Origin: Clostridia bacterium
Lineage (GTDB): Bacteria > Bacillota > Clostridia > Oscillospirales > Acutalibacteraceae
Assembly: GCA_017436285.1 (NCBI GenBank)
Contig: JAFSDL010000046.1
Location: 1-41,916, forward strand
DNA length: 41,916 nucleotides
Direction: 5' to 3'
Part shown: positions 1 through 8,506 of the stretch, piece after piece
How the letters are laid out: every line of letters starts with the position of its first letter
How positions within the stretch are numbered: position 1 is the first letter of the stretch
Position numbers and translations under genes: made by a program
Notes under the pieces: generated by a model
Told to the model about the DNA's origin: nothing
Database searches by the model: none
Seen by the model: only the letters and a program-made list of their open reading frames with translations

Positions 1-7
1 CGCAGAA

Positions 8-115
8 CCTTAAATGTTCGAGTTTGCGTGCATTTTAGATTTTCTTTGGCGAAGTTATACTGTCGTATATCGAGACAAAAAAATATAAAAGGTGCGTGAA
101 ATCGGACATTTAAGG
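8..115. repeat. Long imperfect inverted repeat upstream of the capA-like gene
   Basis: The stretch from 8 to 115 folds back on itself. Positions 8-17 are the exact reverse complement of 106-115, and most of the inner arms (about 18-56 against 69-105) pair with scattered mismatches, closing on a small loop near 61-64. No reading frame is evident. It could be a structured leader, a terminator of a gene left of the window, or a MITE-like palindromic element. Its outer end resembles the arm of the palindrome at 3461-3496. Function unknown. Confidence 0.55.
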
Positions 116-155
116 CATATTTGGTTCGAATTCACTCACTCCAGGTGACTGATTT

Positions 156-1319
156 ATGAAAGACAAAACATCATTAGTATTTACAGGTGACATCGGCTTT
201 GACCGTTATTTCTACGGCAAATGGGATGATGAAAAGTTGATTTCTGAGGAAATTCTTAATTTTCTTCATAGCGCCGACCACGTTATACCAAATGTGGAAG
301 GTCCCGTTGCCAATGCAGAGCAGAACACAGCTTCAAGTGGTGTTCAGCAGTTGCTTCATACCATTGACCCCAAGGCAGTAAAGGTGCTTAACAAAATGGG
401 AGCAGATATATGGAACATCTGCAATAATCATATTATGGATGCAGGTCCCTATGGTATTGAAAGCACACTTAATATTGCAAAAGAAATGGGTGTGCAGACA
501 ATCGGCGCAGGTATGAATATTGAGGAAGCCCGAAAGCCTGTTATTATTGACGAAGCAGGCGGAATAGGTCTTTTCGGTGTTGGTTATCAGCGCGCCTGCA
601 GAAAGGCAGATGTTGACAAACCCGGTTGCTATAGCTGGAGTGACCTTGATGCTATTCAGAACACCATCAACGAAATTAAAGCTGAATGCAAATGGTGTAT
701 TGTTGTTGCTCACGCAGGTGAGGAGTTCACACCTCTCCCCTCACCATACACAAGAGAGAGATATCACAAATATCTTGAAATGGGTGCGGATATTGTTGTG
801 GGTCATCACCCCCATGTGCCTATGAACTACGAAACTGTTGGGGATAAGATTATTTTCTATTCACTCGGCAACTTCATTTTTGATACCGACTATCAACGCT
901 CACAGCATAAAACCGAATTCGGTATTATTGTTAAACTCAACTTTACCGAAAACGAGTTTTCTTACGAGCCTATGGGTCTTAAAATTGTCCGTGGTGATGA
1001 AAAAATTATTAAAGATGAATTGCCACCCATATTTGTTGATGTGCAGGAGGAGGATTTCAATTTACTCTCCCCCCTTTCAGTTAAAATGCACATTGAAGCA
1101 ACAAAAAGGCAGATGACCTACCTTAAGCCCGAGGAATTCAAGGGTGCAACTGAAGAGAAATGGAAGGTGCATTTTTCCGAAGAATTAAGAACGGGGCGTG
1201 TACCCGGTGAAACTCTCGACTTTTTCATTCTTTGTCCTCTTGCTGAAAAGGCAGAAAAAGGCGAATGGAAAAAGAGTAAGCTTGAAGAAGTAAAACAATA
1301 TATATTGGAGCAAATGTGA
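156..1319 (+). CDS. CapA-family metallophosphatase-like protein
   Basis: This 387-residue protein belongs to the CapA / PGA_cap family, a calcineurin-like fold named after the poly-gamma-glutamate capsule protein. Visible motifs are the N-terminal FTGDIGFD, the PNVEGPV segment, NNHIMDAG, VVVAHAGEE and the late GHHPHVP plus YSLGNFIFD block. These match metal-binding positions of the family. There is no signal peptide, so it is probably cytoplasmic, unlike classic membrane-anchored CapA. The start ATG follows AGGTGA with 7-base spacing. It is first in an operon: the phosphoesterase starts 1 base after its stop and an asparaginase-family gene follows. No capsule ligase genes are nearby, so a capsule role is not supported here. 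The family is clear, the substrate unknown. Confidence 0.85.
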   Translation: MKDKTSLVFTGDIGFDRYFYGKWDDEKLISEEILNFLHSADHVIPNVEGPVANAEQNTASSGVQQLLHTIDPKAVKVLNKMGADIWNICNNHIMDAGPYGIESTLNIAKEMGVQTIGAGMNIEEARKPVIIDEAGGIGLFGVGYQRACRKADVDKPGCYSWSDLDAIQNTINEIKAECKWCIVVAHAGEEFTPLPSPYTRERYHKYLEMGADIVVGHHPHVPMNYETVGDKIIFYSLGNFIFDTDYQRSQHKTEFGIIVKLNFTENEFSYEPMGLKIVRGDEKIIKDELPPIFVDVQEEDFNLLSPLSVKMHIEATKRQMTYLKPEEFKGATEEKWKVHFSEELRTGRVPGETLDFFILCPLAEKAEKGEWKKSKLEEVKQYILEQM

Positions 1320-1320
1320 A

Positions 1321-2430
1321 ATGGAAAATATTAAATTCAAAAATGGTAAGCTTAAAATAATGCACATTACAGACACTCACCTTGAGGATGATAACATTGA
1401 AATGTCTGTCTGGCTTATAAACGAAGCTTGTAAAAAAGAGATGCCCGATATTGCAATTATCACCGGCGACAATGTTCACAATGATGATATCCCTGAGAAA
1501 ACCAAGGCATTCATAGACAAGCTTATGAATGTTTTTGAGGAAAAGGGGATTCCTACTGCAGTTACCTTCGGCAACCACGATTCCGAAAGAGGTGCAATGA
1601 CCCGTGAAGAGCTTATGGCATATTACAACACCTTTTCTTGCTCTGTAAGCAAGGATTACAAGGATTTGCCTGACTGTGCCACCTTCAATGTTCCCGTTAT
1701 GAGTGAGGATGGCACAGAAATGAAATTCAACCTTTGGGTTATTGACTCCAACGATTATGATGACGAGGGTCACTATGGTTGTGTTCTTCCGCCTCAGGTT
1801 GAATGGTATAAAAACAAAAGCGACGAAATCACCAAGGCAAACGGTGGCAGGGTTTACTCCCTCGCCTTTCAGCATATGATTGTTGAGGATGTTTACAGAG
1901 CACTAAAAAAATGCAAAAAAAGAAAGCTCTATTCCTTCCCCCATATGTATGAGAAAAAGGATTTCTATATGTTCGACCCCGATTTCAAGAATTTCGGTAC
2001 TCTCAACGAAACTCCCTGCAGTGGCTACCATAACTATGGTCAGTTCTCTGCTATGGTTGAAAAGGGTGATGTTCTCGGTATTTTCAGTGGCCACGACCAC
2101 ACCAATGCCTTTGCAGTTAAGCTTGACGGCATTGATATCGGCAACTCCTTAAGCACCCGTTACAATGACGACCGCTTCTCTTCACAGTATGGCTACCGTA
2201 TTCTTGAGGTTAAGGAAAGCGACACATCAAAATACACAAGCAGGGTTGAGCGTTGGTATAATATGTTTTCCTTCAAGGATTTGAATAAAATCAAGAAAAA
2301 CGGAACAGAATTTGATTATAAAACTGCAAAAAGCGTTACAATTAAGGGTATTTCTCAGAGGTTTATGACTAAAACGGGCAGAGTGTTCTGCCACCTTGTA
2401 ACAGGCAGAAAGAATACATACAACCATTGA
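1321..2430 (+). CDS. Calcineurin-like metallophosphoesterase
   Basis: This 369-residue protein has the metallophosphoesterase signature in order: IMHITDTHL near residue 15, IITGDN near residue 48, FGNHDSE near residue 82, an FQHM histidine mid-protein and SGHDHTN near residue 257. These supply the two-metal phosphoesterase site. No signal peptide or membrane segment is seen, so it is probably cytosolic. It sits 1 base after the CapA-like gene and 13 bases before the asparaginase-family gene, so the three are likely cotranscribed. It shares the family motifs, a WVIDSNDY / WLIDSNDY segment and overall layout with the product at 35759-36832, so the two are paralogues. The substrate cannot be read from sequence; nucleotides or sugar phosphates are possible. 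Confidence 0.85.
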   Translation: MENIKFKNGKLKIMHITDTHLEDDNIEMSVWLINEACKKEMPDIAIITGDNVHNDDIPEKTKAFIDKLMNVFEEKGIPTAVTFGNHDSERGAMTREELMAYYNTFSCSVSKDYKDLPDCATFNVPVMSEDGTEMKFNLWVIDSNDYDDEGHYGCVLPPQVEWYKNKSDEITKANGGRVYSLAFQHMIVEDVYRALKKCKKRKLYSFPHMYEKKDFYMFDPDFKNFGTLNETPCSGYHNYGQFSAMVEKGDVLGIFSGHDHTNAFAVKLDGIDIGNSLSTRYNDDRFSSQYGYRILEVKESDTSKYTSRVERWYNMFSFKDLNKIKKNGTEFDYKTAKSVTIKGISQRFMTKTGRVFCHLVTGRKNTYNH

Positions 2431-2443
2431 AAGTGATAGCAGT

Positions 2444-3457
2444 ATGAAAAAAATACTTTTAATACTTGTTGGCGGAACAATCTGCACATCACTTAATGAG
2501 CACGGCACCTTGTCAATTTCAAAGGGTGCAGGAATAAGGCTTATTGAGAATTTTAAAAGCTCGCACTCCCCTTTTAAAAATGATATTCAGATAACCCCAA
2601 CCCCAAACCTTTTCATTCTAAGCGAAAATATGTCGATTTCTAATTGGAATCTGATGCTCGACACATACAGAAAATATATCAACACCGATAATTTTGACGG
2701 TGTTATTTTTGCTCACGGAACAGATACCCTCGCCTATTCCACTGCTCTTTTCTCATTAATTCTCGCAAATACAGATATTCCGGTATTTTTCGTTTCAAGC
2801 AATGCCCGTCTTGATTCGGAAAGAGCCAACGGAAATGATAATTTCAGATATGCGGTTGAGCTTATCTGCAAGGGTATTAAGCCAAATGTTTATGCCACAT
2901 ACAAAAACATTTCTGATGGTAGAATGTATCTGCATCTTGGCTCAAGGCTTGAGCAATGCAAAAACTATTCTGAGGACTTTTTCAGTAATGGTGCAATTGA
3001 TATAACAGACGGATTTGACCAAGCATTAAAGCTGAAAAAAGGAAAAACACCACTTATAAATATAAATGGTGACTGGCATCTTGAGAACAAGGTTTTAATG
3101 ATAACTCCTTATGTGGGGCTTGATTATAATTCCTTTAATTACAGTAAATTTTCTGCAATTCTGCACGGAACTTATCATTCAGGAACCGCCTGCACAGAGC
3201 CATACAACGAAAATTCTGTTTTATATTTAATGGAGTTGAGTCCAAAGGAAAATCCTGACATTGATATTTACCTTTCCCCCTCAAAAAATGAGGGCGAGGT
3301 TTATGATACGGTCAGAGTTATCGGAAATCACAAGGCTAATGAGAAAAAAATCAATTTTCTTTATGGCTATACCAATGAATATACTTATGCAAAATTAGTT
3401 TTAGCATATTCTCTTTTCAAGGATAAAAAAGATATTGAAGAATTTATAAATGAATAA
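2444..3457 (+). CDS. L-asparaginase-family amidohydrolase
   Basis: This 337-residue protein is of the asparaginase/glutaminase family. The N-terminal LVGGTI block carries the first catalytic threonine and FAHGTDT near residue 90 carries the second threonine and aspartate. The region that normally holds the catalytic lysine is diverged (around SDGRMYLHLGSR), so I cannot place that lysine with confidence. There is no signal peptide, so it is probably a cytoplasmic type I-like enzyme. It is the last gene of a three-gene operon and ends at a palindrome shared with the convergent gatB. Archaeal GatD, the glutaminase partner of GatE, belongs to the same superfamily, which makes its place beside a gatB with a degenerate GatA curious. 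The convergent orientation argues against simple co-regulation. Confidence 0.75.
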   Translation: MKKILLILVGGTICTSLNEHGTLSISKGAGIRLIENFKSSHSPFKNDIQITPTPNLFILSENMSISNWNLMLDTYRKYINTDNFDGVIFAHGTDTLAYSTALFSLILANTDIPVFFVSSNARLDSERANGNDNFRYAVELICKGIKPNVYATYKNISDGRMYLHLGSRLEQCKNYSEDFFSNGAIDITDGFDQALKLKKGKTPLININGDWHLENKVLMITPYVGLDYNSFNYSKFSAILHGTYHSGTACTEPYNENSVLYLMELSPKENPDIDIYLSPSKNEGEVYDTVRVIGNHKANEKKINFLYGYTNEYTYAKLVLAYSLFKDKKDIEEFINE

Positions 3458-3460
3458 ACA

Positions 3461-3496
3461 CAGAACCTTAAGTTTTTCGAAAAACTTAAGGTTCTG
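3461..3496. terminator. Bidirectional terminator palindrome between asparaginase gene and gatB
   Basis: A perfect 17-bp inverted repeat (3461-3477 and 3480-3496, two-base loop) lies between two convergent genes. It is followed by TTAATTTTAATT on the plus strand. It probably terminates both operons. The outer arm resembles positions 4-20 of the window. Confidence 0.7.
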
Positions 3497-3506
3497 TTAA
3501 TTTTAA

Positions 3507-4928
3507 TTATTTACTCATTTTCTTTTCTAAAAGCTCCTTGATAACTGCAGGGTCACCTGCGCCACGAAGCTCCTTCATACAAGCACCGAAGAGTGCCTGA
3601 AGAGCCTTAACCTTACCGTTGTTGAAGTCCTCAACAGCCTTGGGGTTTTCGCTGATAACCTTATCAATTACGCTATCAATTGCAGAAGAATCAAATTTCT
3701 TATCAAGACCCTGCTCCTTGCAATATGCAACGGGGTCAACATTGCTTTCAACAACTGCAATAAGAATTTTCTTACCTGCGTTTCTGTTAATATCACCGCT
3801 ATCAACCATTTTGATAATAGTTGAAAGAGTTTGGGCAGTAACCTCGAGCTCATTAAGAGTTTTGCCGTCCTTACGAAGAATACCTGCACAGTCTGTAAGA
3901 ATCCAGCTTGCAGTATCCTTGGGGTTACAGCCGAGAGCAACAGTATCGTCAAGAAGAGCCATAAGCTTGTGATTTGAAAGAAGCATTGCAATTTCCTTAT
4001 CGGAAATGCCGACTGCTGCATATTCCTCTGCCTTTTCATCAACTGCAGCAGGCTTCTTTGCCTTGATTTCTTCAAGCCATTCATCATCAATAACGATGGG
4101 CATAAGGTTTGCATCAGGGAAATAGCGGTAATCCGCTTCAGTTTCCTTGTTACGCATTGCAAAGGTTTTTCCGCTCACATCATCAAAGCGCCTTGTTTCC
4201 TGAACAAGAGATTCTGTTTCGTATTCAAGAGCATCCATATGGCGCTGTGCTTCATATTTAATTGCTCTTTCAATAGCCTCAAAGGAGCTCATATTCTTGA
4301 TTTCGGTACGAACACCGAACTCCTCACTACCCTCGGGACGAACAGAAATGTTAACATCACATCTCATTGCGCCCTCTTCACATTCAGAAATACCGCCTGA
4401 ACGGAACATAGATTTAAGCTTGTTAAGGTAAACAACAACCTCTTCTGCACTGCGAAAATCGGGCTGAGTAACAATTTCAATAAGGGGAACGCTGGTACGG
4501 TTAAAATCAACAAAGGAAGAATTACCACCGTGAACGAGCTTACCTGCATCCTCCTCCATATGAATCTGCTTGATACGGATATCACGGGTGCCTGCACTTG
4601 TTTTAACGGGCACACAACCATTTGTGCAAATGGGGTGATTGAGCTGAGTAATCTGATATGCACAGGGCAAATCAGGATAATAATAGTTTTTCTTATCGAA
4701 GGTTGTGTAGCGACTGATTTCACAGTTAAGCATAAGGCCTGCAGTAACTGCCAATTCAACAACCCTTTTGTTCATTACGGGCAACATACCGGGCATACCG
4801 CTACAAGCGGGACAAACACAGTCGTTAGGTTCATTTGCCGCAGAATGTCCGCCACAGGAACAGAATATTTTTGATTCGGTGCTTAATTCAACGTGAGTTT
4901 CAAGGCCGATGACAATTTCATAATTCAT
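3507..4928 (-). CDS. gatB: Asp-tRNA(Asn)/Glu-tRNA(Gln) amidotransferase subunit B
   Basis: GatB phosphorylates (mis)acylated tRNA and amidates it with ammonia delivered from GatA. This copy looks intact. GLETHVEL carries the metal-binding Glu and His, the Cys pairs FCSC and CVCPAC form the zinc site, and DKKNYYYPDLP, HMEEDAGK, MRCDVN and ADYRYFPD are all present. The C-terminal YqeY-like tail is complete. Length is normal (about 473 residues). I prefer the ATG at 4928 because AAGGG lies 9 bases upstream. An ATG at 4934 would overlap the gatA stop by ATGA. It is the last gene of the aspS-gatA-gatB operon and ends at the palindrome at 3461. With its partner GatA catalytically degenerate, the ammonia source for this GatB is unclear. 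Confidence 0.95.
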   Translation of the reverse strand: MNYEIVIGLETHVELSTESKIFCSCGGHSAANEPNDCVCPACSGMPGMLPVMNKRVVELAVTAGLMLNCEISRYTTFDKKNYYYPDLPCAYQITQLNHPICTNGCVPVKTSAGTRDIRIKQIHMEEDAGKLVHGGNSSFVDFNRTSVPLIEIVTQPDFRSAEEVVVYLNKLKSMFRSGGISECEEGAMRCDVNISVRPEGSEEFGVRTEIKNMSSFEAIERAIKYEAQRHMDALEYETESLVQETRRFDDVSGKTFAMRNKETEADYRYFPDANLMPIVIDDEWLEEIKAKKPAAVDEKAEEYAAVGISDKEIAMLLSNHKLMALLDDTVALGCNPKDTASWILTDCAGILRKDGKTLNELEVTAQTLSTIIKMVDSGDINRNAGKKILIAVVESNVDPVAYCKEQGLDKKFDSSAIDSVIDKVISENPKAVEDFNNGKVKALQALFGACMKELRGAGDPAVIKELLEKKMSK

Positions 4929-4930
4929 AT

Positions 4931-6115
4931 TCATTCACCCTTCCTTTCAACGCTTTTTGCAAGACTGAGAAGCACGCTTTCACTGAAATGCTTACCCATA
5001 AGCTGAACACCGCCACTGACAAGAGCAGGTGTACCGATAAGGTTTGGAAGAGCGGTAAATACGCTTTCCTCAAATACCTTTGTGAAAGCATCCTTAATAT
5101 CATAAGCAGTAAATTCTGTTTTACTGCAAGCGGGAGCAAGAATTGCATCATATTTCTCAAGAAGCTCTTTTGTTGCATCTGCAACAGCTCTGCGAACTCT
5201 TAAGGATTTGTCGTAGCAATCCTTGTATCTGTTTTTTGATAAAGCATCAGAGCCATAGAGAATAACCGCTTTTGTAAGGAAGTTAAAGCCCTCTGTTCTG
5301 GATTTCACATATAATTCGTCAATGTTTCTGTATTGCTCTGCACGGTGACCAAATTTAACACCATCATAACGAGAAACATTATTACAGGTTTCTGCGCACA
5401 TAAGAATCTGCCAGGCGGTATTCGCCAAATCGAAGTAATCCCAGGAGATTTCCTCAACATCTACGCCGTTTGCTTTGAGTGCTTCTGCATATTTTTGAAC
5501 ATTTGCTTTTGTTGCATCGTCTGCTTTTTCAAGGAGCTCCTTAACAACACAAACCTTTTTACCTGCTACATCAACATCAGTCGAATAGTTATATTCCTTT
5601 TCAGGTAAGCTTGTTCCGTCTTTATCATCGTGACCTGCAATAATGCTCATAATCTCCTTAACGCCTTCTGCATTTGGTGCGTAAACACCAACCTGCTCAC
5701 CTGAAGCTGCACAGGAAATAACACCATAACGGGAAACTGTACCATAGGTGGGCTTAAGAAAATCAATTCCTGCAAAAGCTGCAGAGCGTCTTGTTGAGCC
5801 GTTCATATCAACGCCTAAGGCTGCTTTTACATCACCGTTTTTAACTAATGTTGCTGCTGCGCCCTCAAGCTTTTCAGTCTGAGGAGCGTAATATGAAAAT
5901 TCACCAACAAGGTCTAAACCGAATTCGCCTGTGTGAGCCTTACCTGAAACTGCATAGCCCTTTTCCTCAAGGCGTGTAACTGCTTCTGCACTGAAAAGAG
6001 GCTTGAAGCCCTCAAGAATACGGGAACCTGCCGCTGCAAGAGCATCCTTTACAAGAATTGTATCGTCTACTGCAATTGTTCCTACTTCGCAAATTTTAGT
6101 TGCATAATATTTCAC
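4931..6115 (-). CDS. gatA: Degenerate GatA-like amidotransferase subunit A
   Basis: GatA normally hydrolyses glutamine with a Lys-cisSer-Ser triad and passes ammonia to GatB. This homologue is about 394 residues rather than about 485. Family landmarks remain: ILEGFKP, FLKPTYGTVSRYG, NVSRYDGVKFGHR and SRTEGF. The N-terminal helical region is missing. The catalytic lysine of the usual IKDN block is Asp17 (VDDTI), the Gly/Ser-rich loop with the cis-serine is deleted (Leu83 in place), and only the nucleophile Ser107 survives in an NGS context. The arginine and aspartate that bind glutamine in characterised GatA also appear replaced. Glutaminase activity is therefore unlikely. The GTG at 6115 has GAGG 8 bases upstream; an earlier GTG at 6124 is possible. 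It lies between aspS and gatB. The reading frame is continuous and well conserved, so it looks functional rather than decayed. Confidence 0.85.
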   Translation of the reverse strand: MKYYATKICEVGTIAVDDTILVKDALAAAGSRILEGFKPLFSAEAVTRLEEKGYAVSGKAHTGEFGLDLVGEFSYYAPQTEKLEGAAATLVKNGDVKAALGVDMNGSTRRSAAFAGIDFLKPTYGTVSRYGVISCAASGEQVGVYAPNAEGVKEIMSIIAGHDDKDGTSLPEKEYNYSTDVDVAGKKVCVVKELLEKADDATKANVQKYAEALKANGVDVEEISWDYFDLANTAWQILMCAETCNNVSRYDGVKFGHRAEQYRNIDELYVKSRTEGFNFLTKAVILYGSDALSKNRYKDCYDKSLRVRRAVADATKELLEKYDAILAPACSKTEFTAYDIKDAFTKVFEESVFTALPNLIGTPALVSGGVQLMGKHFSESVLLSLAKSVERKGE

Positions 6116-6125
6116 TCTACACACC

Positions 6126-8204
6126 TCACTTTACTAATCTGGGAACCTGCCAGCTATCGTCACTGCGCTCAGGTGCGCCTTCAAGCAGGCTTTCTCTTGA
6201 AAAATTCTGCTTGCGGACATCCTCGCGCAAAACATTTGTCATTGGCATAACGTGTACCATTTCTTCAACATTTTCTGTATCACAGGTACTGAGCTTCTTT
6301 TCGCTTTCGCTCATAGCACTGAAAATACCCTGCATAACTGCTTCTTCCTCTTCTGTAAGAGAAAGCTGATTCAACTGCTGAGCATTTGAGAAGGTTGAGC
6401 GCTTACCCTGTGACTGCTTTCCTGAACCACCAACAGAAGCAGAGCGCTGAGCAAGTGCGCTACCGTTACCAAGAAGGTGAACATCCTCAAGCTGTTGATT
6501 TGTAACATCGCCGGGAGCACCAAGCAACAAGTCCTGAGCGTTACCGTTCAAGGGGAATGCAATAACATCAAGGATTTTTTCTTCATCAGTAAGGAGCATA
6601 ACCATACGGTCAATACCGGGTGCCATACCTGCATGAGGTGGTGCACCATACTGGAATGCAGTATATAAAGCGTTAAAGCGTTTCTTTAATTCTGCCTCAT
6701 CATAGCCTGCAATTTCAAATGCCTTTTTCATAATATCAATATCGTGGTTACGAACTGCACCGGAAGCCAGCTCAATACCGTTACAAACAAGGTCATACTG
6801 ATATGCAAGAACCTCTGTGGGCTCTTTATTGAGAAGAGAATCCATACCACCCTGAGGCATTGAGAAGGGGTTGTGAGTGAAAATCATTTCACCAAGTTCT
6901 TCATCAAACTCATACATAGGGAAGTCAACAACGAAGCAGAATTCGAAAGCATCATCGCGGATTAAATCTAATTGGTCTTTCTTTGCCAACCATTCGCGAA
7001 TCATACCTGCTTTTTTCTCAGTATCGTTTTTCTTATCATCACAGATAAAGAAAAGTGTTTCGCCCTCTTTAACGTTTGTGAGCGCTTTTATTTCCTCTTT
7101 CTGCTCTTCGCTGAGGAATTTAGCAATAGGACCTAAGAAAACATTATCTTTAAGAGTGATATAACCTAAACCGCCTAATCCAACTGCATCAGAAGTTGCA
7201 AACTTAAGAGAGTTTTCAAAGAATTTATTTGATTTACCGCTACAATCAGCAACAATACCGCGAACAGGTCTGCCTCTGAATGCAGGGAAATTAACATTTG
7301 CAAAGAAATCTGTTAAGTCACAGATAATCAAGGGGTTTCTTAAATCAGGTTTATCTGAACCGTAGTACATCATAGCATCTGCATAGGTAATACGACGGAA
7401 GGGCTTGGGAGTTACCTTTTTATCAGAGAAGGTTGTGAAGGTATCGTAAATAACATCCTCACAAACATCGAGAACCTCTTCCTGAGTTGCAAAAGCCATT
7501 TCAAAGTCCAGCTGATAGAATTCACCGGGTGAACGGTCTGCACGGGCATCTTCATCACGGAAGCAGGGTGCAACCTGGAAATATCTGTCAAAGCCTGAAA
7601 CCATAAGAAGCTGTTTAAACTGCTGAGGTGCCTGAGGCAAAGCATAGAATTTACCGGGATGCTTACGGCTGGGAACAAGGAAATCACGGGCACCCTCGGG
7701 TGATGATGCAGTAAGAATAGGTGTCTGCATATCAAGGAAATCCTTTGCCTCCATCTTATTTCTTAAATGACGGATGATTTTTGAACGCATAACAAGATTA
7801 TCGTGATTCTTGGGGTTACGAAGGTCAAGATAACGATATTTAAGGCGCAATTCATCCTTGCTCTTTCTTGATTCTCTAACATCAAAGGGAAGCATATTCT
7901 GGCTTTTACCTAAAACCTGAAGGCTGTCTGCAACTAATTCAACATAGCCTGTATCGATTTTGGTATTTACTGTTTCAGGGTCACGCTTTTCAACAACACC
8001 GCTGACAGAAATAACTGTTTCACGGTTAACGTTTCTGAGAAGCTCCTCATTGTGAACAACAACCTGAGTAACGCCTGTGTAGTCACGAAGGTCAACGAAT
8101 ATAACGCCACCGTGGTCACGTACAACATCAACCCAGCCTGCAAGCTGAACAGTCTGACCTATATGCTTATCACAGATGTCGTTACAAAACAACGTTCTAT
8201 ACAT
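6126..8204 (-). CDS. aspS: Aspartyl-tRNA synthetase fused to a GatC domain
   Basis: Residues 1 to about 580 are a bacterial-type AspRS: OB-fold anticodon domain, motif 2 FRDEDARADR, a GAD insertion (about 280-410) and motif 3 with GIDRM. His31 in VRDHGG matches the position linked in Pseudomonas AspRS to non-discriminating activity that also charges tRNA-Asn. After a polar linker (about 583-612, rich in Ser, Gly and Gln), residues 614-692 read as GatC: LSLTEEEE, CDTENVEEMVHVMPMTNVLRED, and a final PERSDDSWQVPRL. GatC is normally a separate protein of about 95 residues clamped around GatA; no separate gatC is present. The fusion would tether the synthetase that makes Asp-tRNA(Asn) to its amidotransferase. 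The start ATG follows GGAGG. It is the first gene behind a T-box leader. Confidence 0.93.
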   Translation of the reverse strand: MYRTLFCNDICDKHIGQTVQLAGWVDVVRDHGGVIFVDLRDYTGVTQVVVHNEELLRNVNRETVISVSGVVEKRDPETVNTKIDTGYVELVADSLQVLGKSQNMLPFDVRESRKSKDELRLKYRYLDLRNPKNHDNLVMRSKIIRHLRNKMEAKDFLDMQTPILTASSPEGARDFLVPSRKHPGKFYALPQAPQQFKQLLMVSGFDRYFQVAPCFRDEDARADRSPGEFYQLDFEMAFATQEEVLDVCEDVIYDTFTTFSDKKVTPKPFRRITYADAMMYYGSDKPDLRNPLIICDLTDFFANVNFPAFRGRPVRGIVADCSGKSNKFFENSLKFATSDAVGLGGLGYITLKDNVFLGPIAKFLSEEQKEEIKALTNVKEGETLFFICDDKKNDTEKKAGMIREWLAKKDQLDLIRDDAFEFCFVVDFPMYEFDEELGEMIFTHNPFSMPQGGMDSLLNKEPTEVLAYQYDLVCNGIELASGAVRNHDIDIMKKAFEIAGYDEAELKKRFNALYTAFQYGAPPHAGMAPGIDRMVMLLTDEEKILDVIAFPLNGNAQDLLLGAPGDVTNQQLEDVHLLGNGSALAQRSASVGGSGKQSQGKRSTFSNAQQLNQLSLTEEEEAVMQGIFSAMSESEKKLSTCDTENVEEMVHVMPMTNVLREDVRKQNFSRESLLEGAPERSDDSWQVPRLVK

Positions 8205-8255
8205 ATTGGTATACCTCCAAATAAAATTACAATGTAAAAAATGGTAAATAAAAAA

Positions 8256-8286
8256 GTCCCGGGGAATATTGAAATATTCCCGGGAC
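8256..8286 (-). terminator. T-box intrinsic terminator
   Basis: On the minus strand a GC-rich palindrome (GTCCCGGGGAATATT and its complement, about 14 bp) is followed by TTTTTTATTT. It lies just downstream of the T-box antiterminator sequence and would stop transcription before aspS when the sensed tRNA is charged. Confidence 0.9.
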
Positions 8287-8500
8287 GAGTAAACAAATAA
8301 TTACCCGCGGTGCCACCCGCATTGACACGCAAAAGCGCATCCTCTTTTAATATTCTGTTTTAATATCAACGAAGTGTTCCCAAGCTTACTACTCATCTCA
8401 AACGCGCTTTCAGTCGGTGACGCATTCTCCCTGACAGACTTTCCAAAAAAGCCGAGTCTTCGCGAAGCAAGAAAAAATATACTTCATATTTCTCCAAACT
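8256..8500 (-). promoter_or_regulatory. T-box leader controlling aspS-gatA-gatB
   Basis: The minus strand carries GGGTGGCACCGCGGGT at 8303-8318, the hallmark T-box/antiterminator bulge that pairs with the uncharged tRNA acceptor end. It is followed by the terminator at 8256-8286. Upstream, about 180 bases contain the expected structured Stem I region, including CAGGGAG and GACTGAAAG elements near 8411-8432. T-boxes respond to uncharged tRNA of one type; tRNA-Asp or tRNA-Asn is expected here. I could not assign the specifier codon by eye. Confidence 0.93.
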
Positions 8501-8506
8501 ACTGCT

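Noticed and set aside
4931-6124. GatA broken by a frameshift or sequencing error
   Set aside because: The frame is continuous across all remaining family motifs, and the losses are separate substitutions and deletions rather than one break. A single frameshift would not remove both the Lys and the cis-Ser block while keeping the sequence between them.
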